64,000 nucleotides of DNA from Magnetococcales bacterium (GCA_015233935.1 JADFXB010000001.1:19997-83996), one strand, 5' to 3'; shown: positions 19,132 through 30,500, counted from the stretch's first letter. Notes: generated by a model from the sequence alone, not told the origin. Numbers and translations: made by a program.

Positions 19132-20131
19132 TGGTTAAGGTGTTTTTACTGTGCCGTTCCCCAAACAAAAAGAATCCTCGGACATTGGCAAAAGCCGGGT
19201 TGGTAGCGATTTCTATCGTGTGGTTGGGAAATACTTTCTTGAAGGCAGGCAGGAAGAAATCAGCACCACCGCCCACCAAAATAACACGGGAAATATCAAT
19301 GACATTTCCGATTTTACTCACGACCTGTTGGGCGATAAGGTCAGTCAATGGAGCAACTGCCGGTAGGTGTTGCTTGAGATCATAAGGTTTCCCAAACGCC
19401 TCAAACATCCAACCATTTTTGGCAGATTGCTCCAAGGTGTTTGTGCTGGTGATCGGAACGTTCAGCTTTTTGGATACCTCCTCGGAAAGTTTGGCAAGAA
19501 TATTGGACATGCCTCCGGGAAAGCTGCCACTTCTTTCCTTAATGGGTTTCAAACCATGGCAAACCAGAAAATCCATAGTGAAATAACCTGGATCCAGAAC
19601 CAGAACATTGGCGGTTCTAGAAAAATTGCTGGTGGCCGCCATATGATCCATGAATCCCCCCATGGGTTGGGGTATGACGACGCACCTTTGGATGACAACT
19701 ATTTTGCCATTTGGAAATATGTGGGATCCTTCCAACCTTTTGGCCAGCATAGCTTTATCACGCCAGTACGCATTGACGGGCAAGCCAGCTACCAGCAGAT
19801 CCACCTCCTGATGTTTCATGTAATGCAACGTTCCATGGAACAATGCCATGTAATAGGGAGAGTTAGCGTAGTCCTGGTTTAAGCTGCGTCCATCTCCCAC
19901 ATGCACGCTATGAATGGTGTCCTTGCCCACCTCGAACTCCACCCCATCTACCCGCACCTTAACCACATCCATAGAGGCTAGAAGCCTTTCACCCTTATCC
20001 AATGAACTTGGGGTAGTAACAATGGATGGAATAGAGTCGGTGATAATCGCACCGCTTGTTTCGTCCCGCCCACCGGTAAATTTGCAGTTGCCATAGCCGC
20101 CATCAAATGCGGCAATAATTTTCTTGCTCAT
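19121..20131 (-). CDS. Actin-like plasmid segregation protein (ParM/StbA family)
   Basis: AAFDGGYGNCKF phosphate-1 motif, NVLVLDPGYFTMDFLV phosphate-2, VGGGADFFLPAFKKVFP adenosine motif. Confidence 0.8.
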   Translation of the reverse strand: MSKKIIAAFDGGYGNCKFTGGRDETSGAIITDSIPSIVTTPSSLDKGERLLASMDVVKVRVDGVEFEVGKDTIHSVHVGDGRSLNQDYANSPYYMALFHGTLHYMKHQEVDLLVAGLPVNAYWRDKAMLAKRLEGSHIFPNGKIVVIQRCVVIPQPMGGFMDHMAATSNFSRTANVLVLDPGYFTMDFLVCHGLKPIKERSGSFPGGMSNILAKLSEEVSKKLNVPITSTNTLEQSAKNGWMFEAFGKPYDLKQHLPAVAPLTDLIAQQVVSKIGNVIDISRVILVGGGADFFLPAFKKVFPNHTIEIATNPAFANVRGFFLFGERHSKNTLTSDG

Positions 20132-20304
20132 GCCTTCAAACCTTCCTTTTCTTGGCTGTCTTAGAAATGAGATCAACGATCTTGAAAAACAGATCGATCC
20201 ACTCAAAATTTCTCGAAACCTGGCGGATTGCTTGTCCGATGCTCATATATAAGACAATCAATCTGACATATGAGATGGCGGAATTTTAGCCGTACCACTT
20301 GGGT

Positions 20305-20354
20305 CTGGCGACATCACAAAAGGGGGAGATGCCCCCCTTTTATTCTACGTCCAG
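20305..20354. promoter_or_regulatory. Divergent pair of CCCCCTTTT-N9-CCAG elements forming a palindrome
   Basis: Plus copy 20333-20354; minus copy 20305-20326; central AAAAGGGGG-agatgc(c)-CCCCCTTTT hairpin. Confidence 0.55.
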
Positions 20355-20586
20355 ACCTTTTCAGCAGGTGCAATGAGTAGAAATCGGAGGGTGAAAGTCT
20401 ATAAAAATCATCCCTGTATTTTCACTTGGACAAATAGAGAATGACATCCGGGAACCCTACGGCGGCAAGGGCGGACCACCTGCAACAAGTCAGATGAATA
20501 TAGAGAAACAAAAACTTGTTATTGAATTTTTCATTCGTCGGGGATAAATTTGGACCATTGTTTCCTGCCTCATGGATGAAGGCAGG

Positions 20587-20762
20587 GTGCACCCCATGCA
20601 CATATAGGTGGGGAGGCTACGGACTTACCAGGGAGGTAAGTTTGACAGAAGCCGACACAGGTTGAACTTGCAGAACAAGGGAGACCTCTCCGGCCTGGAC
20701 CGGACACACGGGAAGGTAGACAAAGTCCTTCCATCCTTCAAAGGACAGGTCAAGACCTGTCC
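20587..20762 (+). repeat. Second array of small perfect hairpins
   Basis: GTGCA/TGCAC 20587-20601; ACTTACC/GGTAAGT 20623-20641; GGAAGG/CCTTCC 20711-20732; GGACAGGTC/GACCTGTCC 20743-20762. Confidence 0.65.
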
Positions 20763-20987
20763 ATCAGGCGATTCTCTGTCACCAGGGATCGATAAAGCCG
20801 GAGTTCTGGCAGCCAAAATCATTTGGCCATATTCGAGGCGGGCAGATTGCCGGTCCTCACCACCACGTTGTTCAATCAAACCAAACACACAGGCAGTTCA
20901 CACAGCCCCACCGGGGGGACGCTATGAAACCCCCAAGGGGATTCGTGCGTCCGCTTCCCGTGGGACATCAACCCAGGAGAAAAACGC

Positions 20988-21323
20988 ATGAATACCAACA
21001 CGATCAAACACAACGAACACAATCAGAACAACCTGCATCACAATGGCCATGACCTGTTGCCCATGCTGGCAATGGAGTGGTTCCCGATGCAACCGGGTCT
21101 CCGTCTGGCAAACGGAATCAACCTGTACCGGGGTAGTTTTTTGTCCCAATTCTTCGGCGGTTCTATGAACAGCCGGGCCGTGTCTGAGGGGAAGGAAGCG
21201 GACTGGCTTCACACTCTCGGCGGCGGGACTACTCACACTGACAATCAGTGCGGCCAGTCAAGGAAGACGAATACAGGGGAAGGAAGAGATGGAAACAGCC
21301 TACGGCTGGAAGGCCAAACTTGA
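20988..21323 (+). CDS. Hypothetical small protein overlapping the recombinase start
   Basis: RBS-like caggag before ATG; no recognised domain. Confidence 0.3.
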   Translation: MNTNTIKHNEHNQNNLHHNGHDLLPMLAMEWFPMQPGLRLANGINLYRGSFLSQFFGGSMNSRAVSEGKEADWLHTLGGGTTHTDNQCGQSRKTNTGEGRDGNSLRLEGQT

Positions 21324-22272
21324 CAAAATCCTCCGTGAGCATATCCGGGGTTCCAGTCGGCATCCGGGGAAATCGGTATCGATCCAAACCCAGGTTGCCC
21401 GGCGGGCTGTCTTGTTCATGGCGTTCAAAACATTGCGGGAAGATTTGGGGTTCAGGATTGAGGAGCCGGACAACCTCAAACCAAAACACGTTGAAGCGTT
21501 GGCAAAATTTTGGGAGGAATCCAACTTATCGGCATCCACCATACAGAACCGAATCAGCCACATGAGGGTATTTGCCGGATGGATAAACAAACAGGGAATG
21601 ATCCAAAGTCCCTGTGAATATCTGGCCGACCCGCAAAGGGGAAAACGTACCCTTGTTGCTGAAAAGGATCGATCATGGGAAGGCAACGGCATAGACCTGG
21701 TCCAGGTGCTTGAGTCGGTTAAAGCTGCCGATCCATGGATTGCCATCCAGCTTGAACTGCAAGCGGCACTGGGATTACGGAGGCAAGAAAGTTGGCGTCT
21801 CCGTCCTGGTATCGATTGGAACCATAGTTCGGACGTTCATGTTTTTCGGGGAACCAAGGGAGGGAGGAGCAGGCGAGTACCGGTTGACACCGAAGCCAAG
21901 GTTGAAGTTTTGCAACGCGCCCTGGCCATGGCTGGCCCGGATGGTTCCATGATGCCAGCCAACTACACCCTGAAACGGTGGTTATCCCACTATGATTATT
22001 TCCTTCAAAAATTGGGGATCACCAAGCAAGGGCTTGGGGTAACCAGTCATGGCCTACGCCATGAATATGTCCATGGCCGATACCAAGAGAGAATGGGAGT
22101 ACCGGCACCGGTACGCGGCGGGGAAAAACCAGCCATGACCACCGATGAACGGCGGGTTGCCGAGAGACACATTTCGGAAGAAATGGGCCACTCCCGACCA
22201 TCCATTGTAACAGCCTATAGCGGCTCAAACCGGAAGACAAAGACTGTCAGGAAACCATCAAATTTAGGATGA
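21289..22272 (+). CDS. Phage-type tyrosine recombinase (integrase-domain protein)
   Basis: ALGLRRQESWRLRPG (Arg I region), VTSHGLRHEYVHGRY (HxLRH), EEMGHSRPSIVTAYSG (GHS...Y). Confidence 0.85.
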   Translation: METAYGWKAKLDKILREHIRGSSRHPGKSVSIQTQVARRAVLFMAFKTLREDLGFRIEEPDNLKPKHVEALAKFWEESNLSASTIQNRISHMRVFAGWINKQGMIQSPCEYLADPQRGKRTLVAEKDRSWEGNGIDLVQVLESVKAADPWIAIQLELQAALGLRRQESWRLRPGIDWNHSSDVHVFRGTKGGRSRRVPVDTEAKVEVLQRALAMAGPDGSMMPANYTLKRWLSHYDYFLQKLGITKQGLGVTSHGLRHEYVHGRYQERMGVPAPVRGGEKPAMTTDERRVAERHISEEMGHSRPSIVTAYSGSNRKTKTVRKPSNLG

Positions 22273-22445
22273 ATTTGAGCAGAGAAAAATAATAATAAAA
22301 ACAGCATATTAAGAAGGTGAAAAATGGAAATATCAAGCCTGAAGAGCTATTCACGATAATTTCATCTATCGGTAATAGGTTTTTGTGGCCCTGGCAGACT
22401 ATTTATTAACTTACTCTCGTTCAATTTGGACCTTTCCCTTGGAGG

Positions 22446-22652
22446 ATGATTGAGGCAGATATGGCCGGAATCCATCAAAAGTTGGTCAACTTTATCACCG
22501 AACACCACCACTCAGCCTGGATCAAACCTGTTCCGGGAGACGGTAGAAAAATTGCTGCGGTGGAAATATTGGTGACGGATTATGGAACGGTGGAGAGGAC
22601 GGTTATTCTGGAACCGACTTGGGTAAGTGTTTTGGGGTGGCTTGGTTATTGA
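22446..22652 (+). CDS. Hypothetical 68-aa protein
   Basis: ORF only; plausible composition. Confidence 0.3.
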   Translation: MIEADMAGIHQKLVNFITEHHHSAWIKPVPGDGRKIAAVEILVTDYGTVERTVILEPTWVSVLGWLGY

Positions 22653-22996
22653 TCATTCCTGGTTGCGGTATAGATTACACCATCTGGTTTCGGGGCTGTC
22701 AGAAATACATAGGTCCGATCTGGCCTGGTACCACTAATGGAAATCTGGGGTGCGTCATCAGTGTGCGAAAGAGTCTTTCTGACCTGACGGTAAATAAGTT
22801 GACAACGCCCTTTCATCTGTTCTGGAATGCGTTACCGCGTCACGGTATCATCCAGGGTGGAATTTTTGATTAAGGTTAATGAAAAACCCCTGGTTAATTA
22901 TAGTCTACTATATGTATACTGACCACGCTAGGGGTTAGGGGATTCAATTTTCGGTCCCCTGAAATCCACCACCAAACGATTGCAGGGGAATCTTGC

Positions 22997-24616
22997 ATGC
23001 ACTGGATCGCTCCCAGCGAAAAAGATACTGCCGCCACAACACTGGAAAAGCGTCTTTGGGATGCTGCCGATCAGTTTCGCGCCAACTCAGGGTTGAAGGC
23101 GCAAGAGTATTCCAGCCCCATCCTTGGTCTGATTTTCCTACGCTTCGCCGAGGTGCGTTTTGCCGCTCAACGGGCCAGGCTGGAGAAGGCGGGTACGTCG
23201 TCCCGACGGGGCAGTCGCGTGGACGAGCCTGCGGCTTACCACGCCGAAAGCATCCTTTATCTTCCCACCGAGTCGCGCTTTGACCATCTGCTCCACCGGC
23301 CCGAGGCTGAGGACATCGGCGCGAAGGTCAACGCGGCCATGCGAGACATTGAAAAGCACAACCCGCAACTCGCTGGAGTTCTACCCAAGACCTACAACCT
23401 CTTTACCAGCACCCTGCTCAAGGAGTTGCTCAAGAAGGTCTCTGAAATCCCTGCCAGTGTGGATTATGACGCCTTCGGGCGTATCTACGAATACTTTCTT
23501 GGCGAGTTCGCCCGTACCGAGGGGCAGAAGGGTGGGGAGTTTTACACGCCGAGCTGTATTGTCCGTCTGCTCACCGAGGTTATCGAGCCCTACCACGGGC
23601 GCATCCTCGATCCTGCCTGCGGATCGGGTGGCATGTTCGTCTCTTCGGCACGCTTTGTGGCCGGGCATCAGAAGGATCCCGCTGCCGAACTCTCCATCCA
23701 CGGTGTTGAGAAAACCGACGAGACCGGTCGTCTCTGTCGTCTGAACCTGGCTGTCCACGGTCTGGAAGGCGACATCCGTCATGGCGGCAATATCAATAGC
23801 TACTATGACGACCCCCACGCCGCCACCGGCCAGTTCGACTTCGTCCTGGCCAATCCGCCCTTCAACGTCAACGCCGTGGACAAGGAGCGTTTGAAAGACG
23901 CCGTGGGTGTGGGCCGTCGTTTTCCCTTCGGTCTGCCGCGCACCGACAATGCCAACTACCTGTGGATTCAGCTTTTCTACTCCGCGCTCAATGCCAGGGG
24001 GCGGGCCGGTTTCGTCATGGCCAATTCTGCCTCGGATGCCCGCTCCTCCGAGCAGGAATTGCGGCAGCAACTCATCGAGGCAAAGGCGGTGGATGTGATG
24101 GTCGCCGTCGGTCCCAACACCTTCTACACGGTGACGCTGCCCTGTACGTTGTGGTTCCTCGACCGGGGCAAGGCCAGAACGCCTCGCGCCGATTCGGTAC
24201 TCTTCATTGATGCCCGCCACATCTACCGACAGGTGGACCGCGCCCATCGGGAGTGGACCCCCGGCCAGATCGGCTTCCTCGCCAATCTGGTGCGCCTCTA
24301 TCGGGGCGAGACCCTGGATTTTACCATGGGCGGTGACGAGGCAGGGATGAAAATCCGGGAGGTTTTCGGCAAAAATCCGCAATACGCCGATGTGCCCGGA
24401 CTGTGCAAGGTGGCCACACTTGCGGAAATCGCGGCGCAGGGCTGGTCTCTCAATCCCGGTCGCTATGTGGGCGTGGCTCCGGGCGAGGAGGTGAGTGACG
24501 AGGATTTCAAAGAGCAGCTCGAAACATTGAACGAGGAGTTGGAATCGCTGAACGCCCAGTCGCGGGAACTGGAGCAGGTAATCGCCAGAAACGTTGCGGA
24601 GATTTTGGAAGCATAA
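22997..24616 (+). CDS. hsdM: Type I restriction-modification DNA methyltransferase subunit M
   Basis: [37 protein letters not shown] motifs. Confidence 0.97.
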   Translation: MHWIAPSEKDTAATTLEKRLWDAADQFRANSGLKAQEYSSPILGLIFLRFAEVRFAAQRARLEKAGTSSRRGSRVDEPAAYHAESILYLPTESRFDHLLHRPEAEDIGAKVNAAMRDIEKHNPQLAGVLPKTYNLFTSTLLKELLKKVSEIPASVDYDAFGRIYEYFLGEFARTEGQKGGEFYTPSCIVRLLTEVIEPYHGRILDPACGSGGMFVSSARFVAGHQKDPAAELSIHGVEKTDETGRLCRLNLAVHGLEGDIRHGGNINSYYDDPHAATGQFDFVLANPPFNVNAVDKERLKDAVGVGRRFPFGLPRTDNANYLWIQLFYSALNARGRAGFVMANSASDARSSEQELRQQLIEAKAVDVMVAVGPNTFYTVTLPCTLWFLDRGKARTPRADSVLFIDARHIYRQVDRAHREWTPGQIGFLANLVRLYRGETLDFTMGGDEAGMKIREVFGKNPQYADVPGLCKVATLAEIAAQGWSLNPGRYVGVAPGEEVSDEDFKEQLETLNEELESLNAQSRELEQVIARNVAEILEA

Positions 24617-24668
24617 GGACAGAAACCATTCTGAGCCTGTCTTGGAACCACGGATAGAGGGAAAATCC

Positions 24669-24920
24669 ATGTTGCACGCCATAGAAGAAGAGGTGATCCT
24701 CCCCGCTGACGGCAAACTGCCGGATTCGTTTCATGCGGCCTTTGGACGCAGGGCCAGGGTCATCGTGCTGTTGCCGGACCCCGTCGAAGGGACAGAGTCT
24801 GACCAGGATGACGCGCAACGGTTGATGGCGTTCGCCGGAACCATCGACTGGCCCATGGACGATCCTGTGGCCTGGCAACGGCAACAGCGGGATGAATGGG
24901 ATCGGCCATGGGATCGCTGA
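24669..24920 (+). CDS. Putative antitoxin paired with PIN toxin
   Basis: 84-aa-class ORF, overlaps the PIN gene start; MLHAIEEEVILPADGKLPDSF..RARVIVLLP resembles antitoxin N-termini. Confidence 0.65.
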   Translation: MLHAIEEEVILPADGKLPDSFHAAFGRRARVIVLLPDPVEGTESDQDDAQRLMAFAGTIDWPMDDPVAWQRQQRDEWDRPWDR

Positions 24921-25336
24921 ACTTTCTGCTCGACACCAACGCGGTCATCTACCTGCACAAGGGATTATTGAAGGATCCCTTGCCCCCAGGCCGCATGGCG
25001 ATTTCGTTCATCACCGACATCGAATTGCGCAGCTTCCCTGGCCTGCAAAGCGAACAGGAAGCCTGGTTGGCGCGATTCCTCGCCAACGTTCAACACATTG
25101 GTTTATCCCATGAAATCAAGGAAACCGCCATCCGGTTGCGTCGCCTCTATCGACTCAGGATTCCGGATGCCCTCATTGCCGCCAGTGCCACCCTCCACGG
25201 CGCGGTATTGCTGACCAATGACGATCAACTGCACAAGGTGTCCGAGTTGGTTTGTCGCAGATTGGAATTGATCGCCCCAGCCTCCAGACTTGGAAAAAAC
25301 ATTGCCGCAAATGTGGCGGGGATTCTGGAGGAGTGA
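24908..25336 (+). CDS. PIN-domain (VapC-like) toxin
   Basis: NFLLDTNAVIYLHKG...SFITDIELRSFPGL...RIPDALIAASATLHGAVLLTNDDQL. Confidence 0.9.
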   Translation: MGSLNFLLDTNAVIYLHKGLLKDPLPPGRMAISFITDIELRSFPGLQSEQEAWLARFLANVQHIGLSHEIKETAIRLRRLYRLRIPDALIAASATLHGAVLLTNDDQLHKVSELVCRRLELIAPASRLGKNIAANVAGILEE

Positions 25337-25338
25337 GG

Positions 25339-26505
25339 ATGGCGATTTGGAGAGAGTGCCTTCTTGGCGACGTTCTTAACCTCAAACGCGGTTACGATTT
25401 GCCGCACAATGTGCGGTCACCGGGAATTATTCCTGTGGTTTCGTCGTCCGGCATTACCGATCACCATTCTGAGGCAAAGGTAAAAGGGCCAGGCGTCGTA
25501 ACTGGTCGATACGGTACGCTTGGGCAGGTCTTTTATGTAGATTCCGATTTCTGGCCACTCAACACCAGCCTTTATGTTCAAGACTTCAAAGGAAACGATC
25601 CCCGCTTCATTTCATATTTTCTTGGCACTCTTAATTTCGGGTCACATAATGCTGCGGGTGCGGTTCCAGGTGTAAACAGGAACCATTTACACGCTATGGA
25701 AGTCCGCCTTCCCCCCCTCCCCATCCAACGCCGCGTCGCAGGTATCCTCTCGGCCTACGACGAACTGATCGAGAACAACCAGCAGCGCATCAAGATTCTG
25801 GAGACCATGGCCCGCGCCCTCTACCGCGAGTGGTTCGTCCACTTCCGATTCCCCGGCCACGAAAACGTGCGGCGCGTCCCCTCGCCTTTGGGGGAGATTC
25901 CGGAGGGGTGGGAGGTGAAGAAATTGGGCGAACTTTATGATACTAGCTCAGGCGGGACACCAAGTCGCAAGAAACCAGAATATTTTGAGGGTGGCAGTAT
26001 CGATTGGGTAAAGAGTCAAGAATTGCTTGATGGATTCATCCTTTCTTCCGAAGAGCGCATTACGGAAAAGGCGTTGGATAATTCATCTGCAAAAGTATTT
26101 CCAGAGAACACGGTGTTGATTGCACTCTACGGCGCGACCATCGGCAAGCTCGGTATCATTGCTGAAAAAGCTGCTACTAACCAAGCGTGCTGTGCGGTTC
26201 TTCCGAAGCGTTCGGCATTTGGGAGGGAGTTTGCGTTTTTGACGCTGCTTCTGAATCGAGAGCGGATCATCGGTCTTCGCCTGGGTGCTGCTCAACAGAA
26301 TATTAGCCAAGTCTTATTGAGAAACTTGGATTGTGTCAAACCTCCCGACAAGTTGGTAAGCCAGTTTACCGGACGATCTGCGTCGTTTATGGATGGCATT
26401 CTTATCCTCCAACGCCAAACCCAAAACCTCCGCCGCACCCGCGACCTGCTCCTACCCCGCCTGCTGTCGGGGCAAATCGATGTGGAGGCCATTCCCCATG
26501 CCTGA
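25339..26505 (+). CDS. hsdS: Type I restriction specificity subunit S
   Basis: Two target-recognition halves, PPLPIQRRVAGILSAYDELIENNQQRIKILETMARALYREWFVHFRFPG central conserved region. Confidence 0.95.
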   Translation: MAIWRECLLGDVLNLKRGYDLPHNVRSPGIIPVVSSSGITDHHSEAKVKGPGVVTGRYGTLGQVFYVDSDFWPLNTSLYVQDFKGNDPRFISYFLGTLNFGSHNAAGAVPGVNRNHLHAMEVRLPPLPIQRRVAGILSAYDELIENNQQRIKILETMARALYREWFVHFRFPGHENVRRVPSPLGEIPEGWEVKKLGELYDTSSGGTPSRKKPEYFEGGSIDWVKSQELLDGFILSSEERITEKALDNSSAKVFPENTVLIALYGATIGKLGIIAEKAATNQACCAVLPKRSAFGREFAFLTLLLNRERIIGLRLGAAQQNISQVLLRNLDCVKPPDKLVSQFTGRSASFMDGILILQRQTQNLRRTRDLLLPRLLSGQIDVEAIPHA

Positions 26506-27541
26506 CATCGTCCCCCTGCCCGCCGATTACGCTACCTGGCTCGCCGAACTCAAGGCCCGCATCCACAACGCCCAGCAACGAGCCGCGCTGGCGGTCAATC
26601 GGGAGTTGGTGTTGCTCTACTGGCAGATCGGACGGGATATCCTGGCGCGGCAGGGGCGGGAGGGATGGGGGGCCAAGGTTATCGAACGGCTGGCCCAGGA
26701 TCTGCGCGGTGCCTTCCCGGAGATGAAGGGGTTTTCCCGCGCCAACCTCATGTACATGCGCGCCTTTGCCGAGGCCTGGCCCGATGCTGAAATCGTCCAA
26801 CAGGCTGTTGGACAATTGCCCTGGGGCCACAACCTGGTGCTGTTGGCCAAGCTCAAGGCCCCCGATCAACGGCTGGCCTATGCCCATCGCGCCATCCAAC
26901 ACGGCTGGTCGCGCAATGTGCTGGCCATCCACATCGAGCGGCGTTTGTTGGAGCGGGAAGGAAAAGCCGTCAGCAATTTCTCCCTGCAGCTACCCAAACC
27001 CCATTCGGATCTTGCCCAGGAATCCCTCAAGGATCCCTATCTCTTCGACTTTTTGGGCGTAGGTAACGAAGCAGGCGAGCGAGCCATGGAAGAGGCCATC
27101 GTTCACCACATCACCGGGTTTCTCCTGGAACTGGGCGCGGGTTTCGCCTTCGTCGGACGGCAGGTCCATCTGGAGGTGGGCGGCGAGGATTTCTTCATCG
27201 ACCTGCTTTTCTACCATCTGAAATTGCGCTGCTATGTGGTGATCGAACTCAAGGCCGGGGCCTTCAAGCCGGAGCATACCGGCCAACTCGGTTTCTACCT
27301 GAGCGCGGTGGATGGGGAGCTGAAGTCGGAACACGACAACCCGACCATTGGCCTGCTGCTGTGCCGGAGCAAAAACAAGGTGGTTGCCGAATACGCCCTG
27401 CGGGATTCCAGCCAGCCCATGGGGGTGGCCGAATATCAACTGATCGAGGCCCTGCCCGCCGAGTTGCAGACCAGCCTGCCCAGCATCGAGGCCATCGAGC
27501 AGGCCCTGTCCGGCGAAACCGCAGCGGACGAAACCCCATGA
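26498..27541 (+). CDS. YhcG/DUF1016-type PDDEXK nuclease-family protein
   Basis: NRELVLLYWQIGRDIL...WGAKVIERLAQDLR...FIDLLFYHLKLRCYVVIELKAGAFKPEHTGQLGFYLSAVD. Confidence 0.93.
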   Translation: MPDIVPLPADYATWLAELKARIHNAQQRAALAVNRELVLLYWQIGRDILARQGREGWGAKVIERLAQDLRGAFPEMKGFSRANLMYMRAFAEAWPDAEIVQQAVGQLPWGHNLVLLAKLKAPDQRLAYAHRAIQHGWSRNVLAIHIERRLLEREGKAVSNFSLQLPKPHSDLAQESLKDPYLFDFLGVGNEAGERAMEEAIVHHITGFLLELGAGFAFVGRQVHLEVGGEDFFIDLLFYHLKLRCYVVIELKAGAFKPEHTGQLGFYLSAVDGELKSEHDNPTIGLLLCRSKNKVVAEYALRDSSQPMGVAEYQLIEALPAELQTSLPSIEAIEQALSGETAADETP

Positions 27542-30500
27542 GCAGCCACGCCTACAGCGAAGATCAGCTTGTGGAGCAACCCGCCCTCGGGTTGTTGGCC
27601 ACCCTGGGGTGGCGGACAGTGTCGGCCATGGAGGAGACTTTCGGCCCCACCGGCATGCTGCAACGGGAAACCCGAGGCGAAGTGGTGCTGACCACCCGCC
27701 TGCATGCTGCCCTGGTACGCCTCAACCCCAACCTTCCCCCCGAGGCCATCACCGCCGCCATGGACGAACTGGCCCGCGACCGCTCGGCCATGAGCCTGGA
27801 GGCGGCCAACCGGGAGATCTACCGGTTGCTCAAGGAGGGTGTCCGGGTTTCCATGCCCGACCGGGAACATGGCGGACAAAAGAACGAGCGGCTCCGCGTC
27901 GTGGACTGGGAGATTGCAGAGAACAACGACTTCCTGGCCGTCAGCCAATTCAGCGTCACCGGCATGCTTTATACCTGCCGACCGGATCTGGTCGGTTTCG
28001 TCAATGGCCTGCCGTTGGTGGTGATGGAGTTCAAGAAACCCGGCGTGTCGGCCCGCGCCGCCTTCGACGAAAACCTGACCCACTACAAGCAACAGGTTCC
28101 CGCCCTCTTCTGGTTCAACGCCCTGCTCATCGCCTCCAATGGTACCGATAGCCGCGTCGGTTCCCTCACGGCGGATTGGGGACGGTTTTTCGAGTGGAAG
28201 CGCATCGAACGTGAGGATGAACCCCGCCGGGTGTCACTGGAAGTGATGCTGAAGGGTGTCTGCGACCGGACACGGCTGCTGGATTTGGTGGAAAACTTCA
28301 CCCTCTTCTCCGAACACAAGGCCGGGCTGATCAAGATCATCGGTCAGAACCACCAATACCTGGGTGTGAACAACGCCATTGCCTCCATGCTGGCGGCGCG
28401 GCAACTGGGCCATGGCCGCGCCGGTGTCTTCTGGCAGACCCAGGGTAGCGGCAAGAGCTTTTCCATGGTCTTTTTCGCCCAAAAGGTGTTGCGCAAGTTG
28501 GCGGGCAACTGGACCTTCGTGGTGGTGACCGACCGGGTGGAACTGGATGAGCAGATTGCCAAAACCTTCAAGGCCACTGCCGCCGTGAGCGAGACCGAGG
28601 GCGACCAGTGCCACGCCTCAAGCGGCATCCATCTCCGCGAACTGTTGCGCGGCAACCATCGCTACGTTTTCACCCTGGTCCACAAGTTCCAGACCCCGGA
28701 ATTGCTTTCCGACCGTTCCGATGTGATCGTTCTGACCGACGAGGCCCACCGCAGCCAATATGACACCCTGGCCCTGAACATGCGCGCCGCCCTGCCCAGG
28801 GCACTTTTCCTTGCCTTTACCGGAACGCCGCTCATTGCCGGGGAGGAGCGCACCCGAGAGGTATTCGGTGAATATGTCTCCATCTACGACTTCCAGCAGT
28901 CGGTGGAGGACGGGGCCACGGTGCCGCTGTTTTACGAAAACCGCACACCGGAATTGCAGCTCGTCAACCCGGAGTTGAACGAGGAGATCTATCGTCTGAT
29001 CGAGGAGGCGGAACTCGACCCGGAACAGGAGGCGAAACTGGAACGGGAACTCTCCCGCCAATACCACATCCTCACCCGTGACGACCGGCTGGAAACGGTG
29101 GCCAAGGATATTGTAGAACACTTTCTGGGGCGCGGCTTCGTGGGCAAGGCGATGGTGGTCACCATCGACAAGGCCACCGCCCTCAGAATGCACGACAAGG
29201 TGCGCCAATACTGGCGGGCGGAAACCGAACGGGTGAGGAATGAACTCTTCCGCCCCGACCTCGCGCCAAGCCGCCAGGCCGAGCTGTTGCGGCGTCTGGA
29301 TGTTCTCTCCACCACGGATATGGCACTGATCGTCTCGCCCGGCCAAAACGAAATAGCCAATATGAAGAAACTGGGACTGGACATTGAACCGCATCGCAAG
29401 CGGATGAACGAGTCGCAGCCGTCCCTGGACGAAAAATTCAAGGACACCAAGGATCCGTTGCGGCTTGTATTTGTCTGTGCCATGTGGCTCACCGGCTTCG
29501 ATGCGCCAAGTTGCTCGACAGTCTATCTTGACAAACCCATGCGCAACCATACCCTGATGCAGACCATCGCCCGTGCCAACCGGGTCTTTCCCGGCAAGCA
29601 CAGTGGCGTAATCGTGGATTATGCCAACGTCTTTGCCTCCCTGGAAAAGGCACTGGCGATCTACGGTGCGGGCAAGGGTGGTCAGAACCCGGTCAAAGAC
29701 AAGGGGAAGCTGGTCGAGGAACTACGCAGCTCCGTGGTCGAGGCAACCGCATTCTGCGCCACCCATGGGGTTGCGCTCCCGGAGATCGAACAGCTCCCCG
29801 CAGGCGGCATGGAACGGTTGCAGCGCATCGAGGATGCCATAAACGCCTTGATTTCGCCGGACTCTGTGCGCCGGGAGTTTTTCGCCCACGAACGCTTGGT
29901 GGCCACCCTGTATCGTGCGGTCAAACCCGATCCCGTCGTGTTGGAATTTTCGGAACGGGTGTCTTCCATCAGCACCATCGCCATGGCCATCCGCGCCAAA
30001 CTCAATCCGAATCCGCCGGACATTTCTCAGGTGATGGGTGACATCAACACCCTGCTGGATGATTCCATCACCGGCATGACCATCCAGGATCACGGGCCAC
30101 CCGCCCTGGACCTCTCCAGGATCAATTTCGAGGCACTGGCCCAACGATTCAAACAGTCCAGACACAAGAACACCGAACTGGAGGTTCTCAAGGCAGCAAT
30201 CCGCGCCCAGGTGGAAAAACTCATCCGCCTCAACCGCACCCGCGCCGATTTCGCCCAGAAATTCGAGGAACTCATCGAAAGCTACAACTCAGGAAGCCGC
30301 AGCATTGAAGAGCTGTTCGAGAAGCTGGTGGCGTTGAGCCGCAGTTTGAACGAAGAGCAGGAGAGGCACGTCCGCGAAAACATGACCGAAGAGGAACTGG
30401 TCATCTTCGACATCCTCACCCGTCCCGCGCCGGAATTGAGTCTGGAGGAACGTGCCGAGGTGAAAAAAGTGGCGAGGGAACTGCTGGAGCGGATCAAGCA

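Noticed and set aside
23381-24715. 444-aa minus-strand ORF
   Set aside because: Antisense shadow of hsdM, which has complete methyltransferase motifs
28618-29601. 327-aa minus-strand ORF
   Set aside because: Antisense to hsdR; no recognisable domain
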